A stretch of DNA of 64,000 bases, from positions 55,137 through 119,136 of the forward strand of contig VZSF01008758.1 of NCBI GenBank assembly GCA_013398295.1. Reading direction: 5' to 3'. The stretch is from Chionis minor (Eukaryota > Chordata > Aves > Charadriiformes > Chionididae). The position numbers were made by a program, and so were the translations under genes. The notes below the pieces were generated by a model. The model was not told the origin of the DNA, ran no database searches, and saw only the letters and a program-made list of their open reading frames with translations. Numbering within the stretch: position 1 is the stretch's first letter; the number at the start of each line of letters is the position of its first letter. Shown here piece after piece: positions 45,336-55,976 of this stretch.

Positions 45336-46985
45336 TGCCGTGTTCAAAATTAACCTCACCCAGTGCAAGTGCTGCTCGGTTTACAAGTGATGCTCTGAAC
45401 CACTGAGATTCAGAGCAACAGAAAGAAAAATGTTTGCAAGAAAGGGTGGACTGGTAGATAAAAAGGGCAGAAGAAAGCTGTACGATCATTTCACCGATGC
45501 TCATGCGTAAAACAGGCCAGCAAACATCACTCTGGTGGGATCATACGTCTGTCTCTGAGCTCGGTTTACCTTTGAGAAGAGTCAGGACAAAATCCTGAAA
45601 AAAAAAAAATTCTTATTGACCTCAGTAGGGCCAAATTTCCAAGGTGCCTTGGGGCAAAACAAAACAAAAAATCCATGTTTATCTATGTTACAAGCGTGAC
45701 TGTATCCCTGCCCCCTGCCCAGTGAGCAGGGGCTGGTTGGTTGTGTGAGCTCTGTTAATACGCTATCGGCATTTTATGCACAGAAAGGGTGACCTATTGC
45801 TTTGCCTGTTAATACATCTTCTGCCTGGGAATATTTCTATAAACCAGCTAAAAAGTTAGCCAGCTCTCTCTGTTCAGAGTTGCACCAGCTGACCTGGGAG
45901 CATTATTTTTCAAAGGATTTTGCAAACCTATTGGAGAACAGCTGTGTGATGCGCTTCTATCAGTTTTGTCCTAATTGACATCGACTACAAACAGGCTTAG
46001 CCTAAGCCAAAATAATTACTCCTGTGCTGGGGAGGCTCTGCACAAGGCTGGCTGTGTGCAGAGAAACCGGTTCCAGTTTTGCCATGGTCAAGTTCTTGGT
46101 TAAAAGACAGAGGTTTTTTGTAAAATGCACAAAAGCAGCATGGAGGGAGGCAGGAGGGACGGTGAGTAATTGGCTAGAGATATCCACATTTAAAGGAAAT
46201 GAGGGTGATTGGGTTTCTTGGCGTATTAGCCATCTTCAAAAGACAGAGCTAATGCTTCTTGAAAGTTTTCTCAAAATTCAAGTTCATCAAAATGGAAATT
46301 TTCTTCAGGAATGTGTCCACTTCAACAAGGCTTGAGGCTGAGAACACGCTGAAACGAAAAGCGCGGCAGCAGCAAACCCTTCCAGCTTGACATCACTGGA
46401 CCAGACCAGTCGGAGTTGGTTTCGAAATTATTTTTTGGCTTCACAACCAGACCATGCTTTTTTATCACTGAAAGCAACGTGGTCCCCTTGAAAGAGAAGT
46501 TCTGATAGACCTAATCCCCTTTCTAATTCACTCTGCCAGGAGAACCTGGAAAGAATCTACCTAGACCCTAAGTCTGTGTTAATATTTTTAATTTCAAATT
46601 TTTGGATGCAATTTCTAATTCCGGTGCTGTCTAGACAACCCAATCCCCTTTGCACTGCACCGACCGTCCAGATCGATGCTGATGGTGCTGGGCTTTGCCG
46701 AAACCACCATGGATCTGGCTACTTGTGGGGCACTGGCATCCTGGAGGGGGGTCTGTGCCCCGCAGGTCCCTGCCACTGATGCCAACAGCCTCGTGACACC
46801 AACAGCAGCAGCCAAGAAGTGTCTGAATGACATCAAATACTGCGTGTCTCAAACAGGACTGGTAAATACGCCAGCGTGCCGGCTTGTATTTTTTTCCCTG
46901 TTTCTTCTATATTAACAAAAAGGGAGGGGGGGAAGAAGCTTAAGTAATGGATTTTTTTTCTGCTTCATTTTGCTCCCACCTTCTC
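45336..46985. other. Unique sequence, no gene seen
   Basis: A frame at 46676-46915 passes a donor-like CTG-GTAAAT at 46859-46867, and a frame at 46024-46335 is open for 103 codons. Neither translation shows a known domain. A10 lies at about 45599-45609. Confidence 0.5.
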
Positions 46986-47275
46986 TGCCCCCTGTAATCT
47001 GATTTTTTACACCTCATTTATGTGTTTTTATTCATCTCATCTTTGTGTTTTCTTTTTTTTCGCACCTTTGGATCAGCTCTCTCCCCATGTCTGGCACCTG
47101 TGATTATATCCTTCAGCTTCACAATGCAGACTTGCAGAGCAGCATTTAATAACAGGGAGGATTTGAGTGACTGGAGCTTTGATAATGGTGGTGGGAAAGG
47201 CACAATCGCTGCCTTTTCAACAGTATACTTTGCGCAGAAAGCGTTCGACAGTGTCACAATCTGATAAAAAAAAAA
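46986..47275 (+). promoter_or_regulatory. Candidate conserved element with an exon-like frame
   Basis: A T-rich tract (47036-47060) precedes a frame at 47022-47264 whose last 45 residues are well mixed (motifs FNNREDLSDWSFDN and GTIAAFSTVYF). A pyrimidine tract before an open frame can mean an acceptor and exon, but the first AG after the tract is distant and no donor is clear. The block could equally be a conserved non-coding element. I do not recognise the peptide. Confidence 0.15.
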
Positions 47276-48600
47276 ATCTCCGATTCCACCCATAATTATA
47301 CCTTCTCTCCTTTACCTATCCACCTTCTTTTCAAAACTAAGCTATTGTGGGTGACACTAGCCTCTGGGGAGGTGGGGGTGGTGGGACACAAACCTGAAAA
47401 GAGACAGGGGTGAGAAAAAACTTCAATTTGCCATAATTTTGCCTCAGCCTCTCTGCTTGCCCACGCTCAGGCGGGTCTTTTTTCAGTTGACACCTTGTTC
47501 TTGGCCATGGGCAGCCCAGCTCCATCTGTGATCTGCTGAGGTTTTAGGATGAAAAAATAGCATTCAACTGGTGGCATTGCTGGTAAGCCATTGGAAAAGA
47601 AAGCCCCGAAAGATTCCCAGGAAGTTGGAATCCCAGGTGGACTAAGGCATTGCACAGTGTGTGACCATCAGCTGCCCTCAAAGTCTTGGCTGGGAGGAGG
47701 AGGAGGGACTGTGGATGTCCAGCTTTTGCTAAAAAAAAGGTAAGTGTATGCCCTGCTGCCTTGGGGCTTCTCGGGATGAAGGATGCAGCTCTGAAAATGC
47801 ACCCCAACCCCTCCTGAGATGGAGATGGCCATGAGGGGTGAGGGCCATGGCCCTAAACCAGCATATGGCGCTGCCCAGCTTTGGCTGGACTTCAGGTTAG
47901 TCCTGTACCTCCACACGAGTTTAAACTCTCCAAAACAGGTTACAAACACGGAATGGACTGTCCAAAGCTCTCCAGAGACATTGGTGCTCACCCCCAGGAA
48001 CCAGACGTCAAAGTGCATTAGATGCCTCCAGGACCACCAAGCTGGGGCATCCAACTGCTTTTGGAAACGTTTGCGGACACAAGAAGGGGGGGAAGATTGT
48101 GACCCCCATCCTCAGTCCTCAGGCACTCCTCGGGACAGCACAACACCAGAAGCTGAGACCCCCCCGCCTTGGCCTTCTGATTTAAACCATCTAGAAATTT
48201 CGGGGGGAGCTTGTGTGGACGATGAGGGTTTGAAGTGCCCTCAGCTCTGCTGCGGGCAGCGGCCGGCACCGGAGCCGACCGCTCTGCCTTTCCCTGCTCA
48301 TTCCCCGCGCTTCCACTTGCTGAATTTCCAGTAAGCCGGAACGTTGCATCCGTCACCGCTGGTGAAGGGCCAGCATCGTGAAACGGGTTTTAAGAAGCAT
48401 CCTTGGGAAGAGATTCAAGAAACAGCTGGCCTGGCCTGTGTGGACAGGGCATACCTGATTTTAAATGGGTTGGGGAGCAAGGAACCGAGCAAACATCCAG
48501 GAAAGTTTTAATGATGGGATTACTGGCATCGACTTCTGGCTCAATAACAGTAATGTTAAAAAAAAAAAAAACAAACCAAAAAAAGCAAGCCGGTGTTTTT
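47276..48600. other. Unique sequence, no gene seen
   Basis: A 171-codon plus frame (47819-48334) has no known domain and is Pro/Ser/Thr-rich, a common look of chance frames in GC-richer DNA. A GT-rich purine stretch at 47366-47385 is close to a G4 motif. A run of 14 A lies at 48558-48571. Confidence 0.45.
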
Positions 48601-48602
48601 TG

Positions 48603-48872
48603 ACGGTCTCAGGGCTGCCTTTTGGCAGGAGGACCTGCCCTCTGGGGTGTGATCGATGCGGCGCTAACGAGCCTGGACGGATGGACGGCGGCGGCTGTCG
48701 ATAAGGGGAGCTGCTGCAGGCGCGGGGGCTGCTGCCCTTTCCCCGGCCATTTCCCCAGGCAGAGCCGGCGCGGCAAAGCATCGGCAGAGCCAGCGCGGGC
48801 GGAACGCCGAACCCGGCATCACCGGCGCCTGCCCGAGGATGGGCAGCTTCCCCCGACTCCCCCACAGTGTCG
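48603..48872. promoter_or_regulatory. Orphan CpG island, candidate promoter
   Basis: I count about 28 CpG in 270 bp, clearly denser than anywhere else of this length in the window, in GC-rich sequence (GGACGGCGGCGGCTG, AGCCGGCGCGGC, GCGGGCGGAACGCCG). It drops off sharply at both ends into A-rich (48558-48600) and AT-rich (48900 on) DNA. In birds, unmethylated CpG islands mark promoters or poised developmental loci. No gene start is recognisable next to it, so a lncRNA start, an alternative promoter of a distant gene or an enhancer-associated island are options. No TATA box is seen. Confidence 0.5.
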
Positions 48873-48889
48873 GGGGGTCACAGCAAACA

Positions 48890-49560
48890 ACAACCCCATC
48901 TGACACAGGGGCATTATAAATCTCTTTATAATTAAAATTAAATTAAAATTATAAATGGATGTGATAAAGCTCCGATGGCCATCACTCACTTGTACCCAAG
49001 TGTTTCTAACCCACCAGCGCAGCTCGACCCAAGCGGTGCACGACGGGGTTCGGCACCACGTCCATTCCCACAGGATGCAGGGCTTGTGCGCGTTAGGGCA
49101 CCCGCATGATATTTTCCTCCTTTTTGCTGCCAATCTTACAGCCCTATGGCAAATAACTGCATCCGTGCCTGGGCTGGGGGAACCGCTGGGTTAAAACAAC
49201 ATGCATTTTTCTTCTGTTGCTGCATTCCGTTCGGCTGAATTAGGCCTTTTGCTTTAAATTCAAGTTCATTTTGAAATAATGTGTCAAAAAAAGCGATCCA
49301 CAGCTACCATTGAAAAGAGAATCCATCTGGCCTACATATATACTTGAGATTTTACTTTTGAAAAGTGACCTTTTTAAAAAATATCAGTTTTAATAATTGT
49401 TATAATGTGGTTTAGGACATGCGAATTCTCTTGGGAAAGGAGCAATTTGTCAAAGAAAAAAAAAATCCAAGTTGTGTAACTCTGAAATCTAAAAATTTAT
49501 GCCAACATCAACATGAGCATTACTTTTAAAAACCCATCGCTCAGTTCAAGTGTTTTCTAG
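48890..49560. promoter_or_regulatory. AT-rich block beside the CpG island
   Basis: TATAATTAAAATTAAATTAAAATTATA-type near-palindromic sequence (48925-48955) and a second AT-rich run at 49195-49560 with TTAATAATTGTTATAATG near 49390. GC-richer sequence lies between. Adjacent placement to the CpG island is suggestive of a regulatory module, by inference only. Confidence 0.22.
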
Positions 49561-49700
49561 GCACAATGTTTCTAGTTGTTCTTCTTTTATATTTACCTAA
49601 ATTTAACTTAAAAGAGTAGCTGCTCTCACTGCTGTTCCCTTGCACTCCCCAAACCGAAACACTTCGTTTGTCATTGGATGAGACATTTAAAAGCCGGGCA
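49561..49700. other. Unique AT-rich sequence
   Basis: Short unique stretch up to the CR1 fragment; nothing recognised. Confidence 0.5.
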
Positions 49701-49808
49701 GACGTGGCCCTGAGGGACATGGGTTAGGGGTGGTTTTGGCATAGGTTTATGGTTGGACTCAATGATCTTGAAGGTCTCTTCCAACCCAAGTGATTCTATG
49801 AATCTACG
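49701..49808 (+). repeat. CR1 LINE, 3' end only (second copy)
   Basis: Starts within GACGTGGCCCTGAGGGACATGG and runs through GGTTGGACTCAATGATCTTG and CTTCCAACCCAAGTG to ATTCTATG (49793-49800) plus a decayed second 8-mer AATCTACG. It is almost identical over about 95 bp to the copy at 38557-38659 apart from a small deletion after TTTTGGCA. It reaches about 8-10 bp further 5' than that copy, so the two are independent truncations. Confidence 0.9.
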
Positions 49809-52800
49809 ATTTTTGGTAACTCTGTAACTACTTTTTTTCATTTGTCCAGGGCAAAAAAGAAAAAAGGTTTATCCAAACCATTATGTTTTATTTAGCCAGT
49901 AAATACAAAAGAAACCTGTATTTTACACAGTTCTAACAGGTACCCTTATTTTACATAACAGAGTGAAAAAGGAAATATTTGCTCTTCAATGGTGACTAGT
50001 CTAAATAGTAGAACCAGAGTAATGAAACAAAAATTAAATTATCTTATTTTTCTCTGTATGGGCATCAGCCCACCTCCTGGTGTGGTTGCTTCGGGTATAG
50101 CTGTAAATTAGCATTGCAGCTGTGAAAAAGGATGGCAATGTCAAGAAGCCAGCCAGCCACTCGTCATGCAAAGACAAGAACATGAACTGGCTCCATGAAA
50201 ATCACCATCTTCGTTATACCGTTGTGCTATTCATTTCGGGGGAGTCATCTTTTTACACTTTATTACACAGCACTCTGTCTTTCCCCATTAAAATCAATGG
50301 CAGACATAGGAGGCAGCCTGTTTTGTTATGGTCTTCCAGGCAGCTCAGACACTTCTGGGAATCAGGAACAGAAGAATAATGCGTTTCAATAAGCAGCTTA
50401 TCGACCAAGTAGGAGTTAAGTGAACCTGTGGAGTACTTCTCCAGTTTCTCTCCTCTCACACGATTATTGCACTTTACTTGTGCTTTGCTTTTGTTCCTTT
50501 GACAATCAATACTGAGCCACAGCCCAGCGTGAGGGGTGCGGTGGGGCAACAGGACAGCAGGTTTGCTCCCGTCGGACCCACCAGCTCCCTCCACCCTAAA
50601 ATCTTGGGACACCGGCTGCTGCCCGAGTAACCGTCCCACCAGGGGCGTAACACTCGACCGCTGGTCAGCTTTCTGACCAAACCCAGGCTCACAACCCTGC
50701 TCCTCAGAGAGGCACAGGGAAGCGGGAGAGTCCACATCAGCTTCAGGTCAAAGATTTCCCTTGAGAAATGCAGGAGCTATTGCCCAGGTTTCCTCCTAAC
50801 CCCTTTAGACAATTAAAATAGAGGCACTGCAAAGAAATCCATGGAGAAAAAAAGCAAAGAAGTCAGACACCTTTTTTTTTTTTTTTTTTTCCCCAGGGTT
50901 GAAATGGAGGAACCCAGCAAGGAGCAGTCTGGTGAGTCACAATAGAGCCAGAACCAGGACATGACAGATCTTGTGTTTTCTCTTTGTGGATGAACAGATC
51001 CCAGTTGGCCAGGATACCTCGTACCAGTCACACACAGCGCCAGATGGACCCTCTCAGGTGGTGGACCCAAGAGCAGATCTTTGCTCCAGCACGCAGAGCT
51101 CTGACCTCGATGCCCGGGATCACAGGGCTTCCCACTGACATCCCGAAGCAGAGGAAGGAAATCTTAATGCCATTTGTACCCCAGGGTTACAGGAGAGACC
51201 CAGCCTTGGCGCTGAGGCTGAAAGGCTGCGGGACCGTCTGTTAAACACCTCCTGCAGGTAACGGAGGCTGCACCTGCAGGACAGGGAGCTGCTTGACCTC
51301 TGCTTGGTACCAGACAAAGCACGTGGCCTTCCTCAGAGGTTTTTTAATTCAATGCAATTATCTGATGCATTTTACAACAGTTATGAACATGGCATTCTCA
51401 AAGACAGTCAGCGTCCACAGATTACAAGCTGTACCCTGCAGCTCCTCCGTGTTTTGCAAAATAGCATTAAAAGTATTACTTAAGCTCAAGCCAGGGACGA
51501 TTTTCATTGACCAAGATAGCTAGAGGTGAAATCACATCGTGGGTTTCTCCTGCGCGCAAAAGCTGCTCCTGTGCATGTGTTGTGCAAAACATCTGCTGCA
51601 CAGGGCACCTGCTGCGGTGCAGGAACAGGACGTGTGGGAAGATTTTAATTACTCACCATGGCAACCTACATTAATAGCTATAATCCCCCATAATAAGCTG
51701 GATCGGTCCTTCTCCCACATCCATAAAAATACCTCCAGGAAGGACATTCGTGCTGCAGACGTGCTCTTGGGTGCCCGACGCCGAGCTGCAGAGCCTCAGC
51801 ATGAGGCCCCATGCAAAGTGAACCTGCCCCATCCATGACAGCTCTTTGGTCCAAACGTCCTGGCCAGATCCAGGGGGATCCCACCATGTCCGTCCCCAAA
51901 CCCACAGCACTTCCCATACTCTCACACCTCCACCAGCTGAAACAAGCTCATCTTGTTGTACGGTGAACAACCTAGCAGTTGTTTCAGGACAGTTTATCCT
52001 GAACTCATTGATCTTACCCTGCACATCTGAAGTTTGGACTAATTTGAAGCTAAGCTTCTGCCATCGGTGTCAGGGTGTGGCCCTCCAAGAACTGTTGGAG
52101 ATGAAATACTGTGTCCCTCCTGCGAGCAGACACCTCTGAGCCACACGTCTGCATCTCGCACTCTTTCTGTTCCTGGCAGCTCTGCACAGGGTGACTTGCG
52201 AGAACCCTGCGTGATGCGTCAGCAGAGAAGCCATCAACCACCCCACTTTCCTGCGAGGAATTACAGACCTGGGGAAGCCTCAAAACAAAATGGAAAACCC
52301 CCAAAGGAAAACAGACAATAAGTTGCCAAACTGCCCGAATGACCCTGCAGAGATGGATGAGGAAGGTTCTGCCAAATTCAGTATAAAGCTGCTAAAAACT
52401 ACAAACAAGCAAACAAAAAAAAAAACCCACAGAGGGGAAATAGGGGTGCATTGTGCAATCAGAGCTTTTATGCTTTTACTTCTCCTTCATCTTTCTCGGT
52501 CCGTAAAGGTGACCTGGACTCTGCCCACTGCCAGAACCACCACAGCCACTTTTGGCTCTGGAGTTGCACTTCCATGGCACAAAACACACCAAAATTTCTC
52601 CCAGATCTCATGAGGCTCCTTGGGAGCAGGCTGCAGGGTCATGAGCACTGCGGCACCTCCTGCCAGGTCACCATGACACCACACCATTATTTGGCCAAGG
52701 TCAACAGCCACAGCAGTTCGAGTTTCCCATGTCTCTAGTGCCAACATTTCGTATCTGTGTACTTGAGCCCATTCTGGTGTCTTTTCATGAAGTTACAGAG

Positions 52801-53545
52801 GGCTGCGGAGCTGGAGGGACTCTGGAAATGAGTGAAGCGTCAACGCAAGATGAGCCAAGGTCCTCCTGACCCTTATTTAAGATGGACTTTTTCACCTTTT
52901 CCATTGGAGCAGTGTCTGCACTTCATCTCCCATCCTGAACTGTCATTTGTATTTGGGAGAATCCCATGAGAAGACAATGACAGCAACATGTACGAAGGAC
53001 AACGCCACCTGCAGAGCTCAGCATCTCCCACAGACCCTACCACAGAGGTGAAAACTCCCTTGTTTTGTTATTCACTCCCATGTGAATACGCAAGTTCTAC
53101 TTACTGCTTCTCCAGCACGTGACCGAACCCCTTCCTCTGCAGAAGCGCTGGCAGAGGGTGACATCAATTATATCGGAGGCAGACGTCTGATAAATAAACA
53201 ACCTTGGAAAAATTAGGTGGCATTTCAAATGCAGCCTCCTTTGCCTGACCTTGCAAGATCCTGGGGAAGTGCATGGCTCACGGCAGCATGGCACGGGGCT
53301 TTGGTGCCTTGGGAAGGACTGAGGAGGGGACCAGTGCCTGCTGCCATGCTTTCCCCTGCTCATGCCAAGTAATTTCTCATGCTTGTCTCAGGTTCAGCTT
53401 CTTTTGCTTTGGTATGGGTTTTTTTTTGACCCAAGTGAGAAATCCACCAACTCCAACAAAGCAAAAGGGCCTTTGGCCGGGTAAAGATCTGGTTCTTAGT
53501 GCCTTCGCAAAAACACTGCCCAAGGCTAGTGCTTTTTATGTGAAG
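49809..53545. other. Unique sequence, no gene seen
   Basis: AT-rich at 49810-50050, mixed beyond. The longest frame is 160 codons on minus (50253-50735), without a known domain. A11 near 52420 and the T-run at 50872 are simple sequence. Frames at 51539-51838 and 51671-52024 overlap on opposite strands. Confidence 0.5.
50872..50890 (+). repeat. Poly-T run (19)
   Basis: Nineteen T followed by CCCCAG, which together mimic a polypyrimidine tract and acceptor at 50895-50896. The sequence after it is not open for long in a recognisable frame. Confidence 0.85.
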
Positions 53546-53559
53546 ATTTTAATTAATCG

Positions 53560-53675
53560 TGCACAGTACAATCCTGTGAGATGGGCTAATATACTTATTT
53601 TATGACAGAGAAGATAGAAACACAGAGACTCAAGTAAACTATTTAACAACGTGCCTTTGGAGACGCGATGTGTGC
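53560..53675 (-). repeat. MIR-family SINE relic, reverse
   Basis: On plus, ACAATCCTGTGAGATGGGCTAATA, CTTATTTTATGACAGAGAAGATAG, AAACACAGAGACTCAAGTAAACT and ACGTGCC line up in order with reverse-complement MIR (acaaccctatgaggtaggtacta, cccattttacagatgagga, aactgaggcacagagaggttaagtaact, tgccc). Many substitutions, as expected for an element inherited from the amniote ancestor. Confidence 0.5.
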
Positions 53676-54846
53676 TACAGGTCCAGAGCTTAAGGACCGT
53701 CAATACTGAGAGAAAGCAAAATTGACCTAACCCAGATTCATAAAAAAGAGTTGATATAATCCCCCTCTGGCATTTTTTAACCAGACCATGAGCTCATTTC
53801 ACAGGAGCCTGACCATTCGAAACCTGGATGTTAGAACAACCCCCAAGTGCTGGTGATGTCCAGGAGATGACGGCAACAATAGCCTCCTTCCAAAAAAAAA
53901 AGCTCTTTTCAGCAGCATAAGTGGGAGCCAAGTGCTTTTGAAAAGGTTGCTTAAAATTTGGGTATTGCCTGTAAGGACCATTCAGAAAGAAGAGGTAGGC
54001 AGGAATGATGCCAGCATAGAAAGGGCTGTTCCTGCCGTGAGAAAAAGCCTTTGCCCAACAGACAGTCTTCGAAGCTTTCCCTTTCCCCACGTAACACTCC
54101 TTCCCCATGATCCTTTCACGGGGATACGCAAGACATCCGTCTCCTGCTCTCGGGATGCACGTGTGCCCAGCTCGGCCGGCCCACGCTGCACGTCCAGGTT
54201 CAGGTCAACCAAACTTGAAGGTGGCCAACATAAAAAGCTAGAGGATGCCGAACTCCGTATAAACCAAATAAGAGCAATCCTGAACTGCTGCCAGGTATTA
54301 GGCTCAGCTAGCTCTCTTGCAGGGAGGAGAGGAGGGGAAAAAAAAAAAAAGAAGAAAAAAAAGAAAAGAACAATGTTGCATTGTTTACAGATTACTTACT
54401 CTTCTTTTTTTTTTTTTCCCCCAAATGAAGGTTTAAATGGAGCCCTGAAACTTGATAATGGACACTTTAGCAGAGGGCAGCCACATGGAACCAAACCTTA
54501 AAAACCATGAAAGACCTGGTTTATGAGAGAGAGCACTAAAAAAAGAGTCAGTGGAAAAAACCAGCAGCATCTGTCTGTTAGCAGCAGACTGTCATCTTGC
54601 CTTTGACCCTATTTTATACTCATGCATTTCTGTGGGTTTTCATCTGGAGTTACTGGTATAACTGGAACAAAACCCCAGGACTTCATTTGCGGAAGAGAAA
54701 CATGCTTGGACGCTGCTGAGCACCAGCCCCAGCAGAAAAAGTGGTTTTATTGTGGGCCAAGGATTTTTTACCCCCTTTCACAGGCATTTGAGCCAGATTC
54801 CAGCAGGTAGAGGTTGCCCAGGCAAGGACTGAACACCAGGGATGTG
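53676..54846. other. Unique sequence with simple runs
   Basis: The longest frame of the window (189 codons, 53932-54501 plus) crosses a poly-Lys-type A-rich run at 54338-54370 and a poly-Phe T-run at 54405-54417, so it is a low-complexity artefact and not a gene. No repeat family is seen before the CR1. Confidence 0.5.
54338..54370 (+). repeat. A-rich low-complexity tract
   Basis: A13 followed by GAAG and further A-runs over 33 bp. A T13 run with a C-rich end follows at 54405-54422, so the two could pair in single-stranded form. Confidence 0.85.
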
Positions 54847-55288
54847 TAAAGGGCTATGAAGATGCTCAGGGGGCTGGAACATCTTTCTTGTGAGGAAAGG
54901 CTGAGGGAGTTGGGTCTCTTTAGCCTGGAGAAGAGCAGACTGAGGGGGGATCTCATCAATGCTGGTCAATACTGCAAGGGAGGGTGCCAGGAGGAGGGGG
55001 CCAGTCTGTTTCCAGAGGTGTCCAGTGATGGGACAAGAGGGAACAGGCACAAACTTGACCATAGGAAGTTCCATCTGGACACGAGGAGGAACTTCTTTCC
55101 TTTGAGGGTGGCAGAGCCCTGGCACAGGCTGCCCAGAGAGGTGGTGGAGTCTCCCACTCTGGAGACATTCCCAACCCTCCTGGATGCCATCCTGTGCCAC
55201 CTGCTCTGGGTGACCCTGCTCTGGCAGGGGGTTGGACCAGATGATCTCCTGAGGTCCCTTCCAACCCTGGGAATTCTGTGATTCTGTG
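54847..55288 (+). repeat. CR1 LINE, 3' fragment (about 440 bp)
   Basis: A 5'-truncated CR1 of a different subfamily from the two short copies. It contains GTGAGGAAAGGCTGAGGGAG, AGCCTGGAGAAGAGCAGACTG, GGACAAGAGGGAACAGGCAC, GGCTGCCCAGAGAGGTGGTGG and GGGGGTTGGACCAGATGATC, and ends with ATTCTGTG twice (55273-55288). A frame at 54856-55281 is open through it, but this is the 3' part of the element and the open frame is incidental. No reverse transcriptase motif is present. Confidence 0.92.
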
Positions 55289-55938
55289 AAAAACCCTCCA
55301 ACAGAGTTTTGCTGATTTTAGATCGGATCACACAAGACTGGGGAATGACACGTTGAGCTTCAGCTCACTGCAAATTAGAAGACCTACGTTATAAACCTCT
55401 GAAAAATGGAGTTTACGAGGGAAATGGCAACTGCTCATTAGCTGCGGCTGAGCCACGGAGCTGCTCTAACTCTCAGAGCAACTTCTTTACAACTTGGCAG
55501 ATCGCTTCAGGGGTAGGCAGGGGTGTGCGTGTGCGTTTTAGCACAAACCAGATGCAATCTTAATTATTTTGGTTTGACTCACGTTATGAATCTTATGATT
55601 CTACGGGTATCTGGCAACTGAAATAAATACCCCAGAGAAGAGTTACAGGTATTTTGCCAGACCTGTAAACCAAGCCCGAGAAAGAACCAGCTCCCATTTC
55701 TCATTTCAGACACCTGACAGCGCTGCCTCGGGTCCACGCTCTGCAAAATTTAGCTCAGTTAGATCCCAAGGTGGTGATAAGCCGAGCTCCTCTGTCATTT
55801 CAGGGGACAGTTACACACTTAGGTGTCATTTAAAGCCAAAGAAACTCAGAAACTCCAGGCATGGCAAGCAGCAGCAAGGCCCTTCTTTCATTTCAACAGA
55901 TAATTTTTCTTTCTCCCTCTTTTTCTATTTTCTTGCAG
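55289..55938. other. Unique sequence
   Basis: Mostly unique. A GTGTGCGTGTGCG patch near 55525. It ends with a long pyrimidine tract (55905-55936) that forms the acceptor of the candidate micro-exon below. Confidence 0.5.
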
Positions 55939-55976
55939 AAGGAGCAATGCAGCTGCTGAGCAAGCGCCGAAAAAGA
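55939..55976 (+). other. Candidate 38-nt micro-exon
   Basis: A 30-nt pyrimidine-rich tract ends TCTTGCAG at 55938, a near-ideal acceptor. Thirty-eight bases later GTAAGAGC starts at 55977, a good donor core, although the exon's last base is A instead of G. One phase is open and gives a basic end (MQLLSKRRKR before the donor); another gives SNAAAEQAPKK. Micro-exons of this size occur in neural genes, often in very long introns. I do not recognise the peptide, and a chance acceptor/donor pair cannot be excluded. Confidence 0.2.

Noticed and set aside
47819..48334. 171-codon plus frame near the CpG island
   Set aside because: No domain; Pro/Ser/Thr-rich; it ends before the island, so it is not placed as a product of an island promoter on the plus strand.
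50872..50896. Poly-T plus CCCCAG as a splice acceptor
   Set aside because: The tract is a homopolymer and no convincing exon follows.
53932..54501. 189-codon plus frame, the longest in the window
   Set aside because: It runs through A-rich (poly-Lys) and T-rich (poly-Phe) simple tracts and has no domain, so it is a low-complexity artefact.
54856..55281. 141-codon frame
   Set aside because: Lies wholly inside the CR1 3' fragment; the frame is incidental and contains no reverse transcriptase motif.
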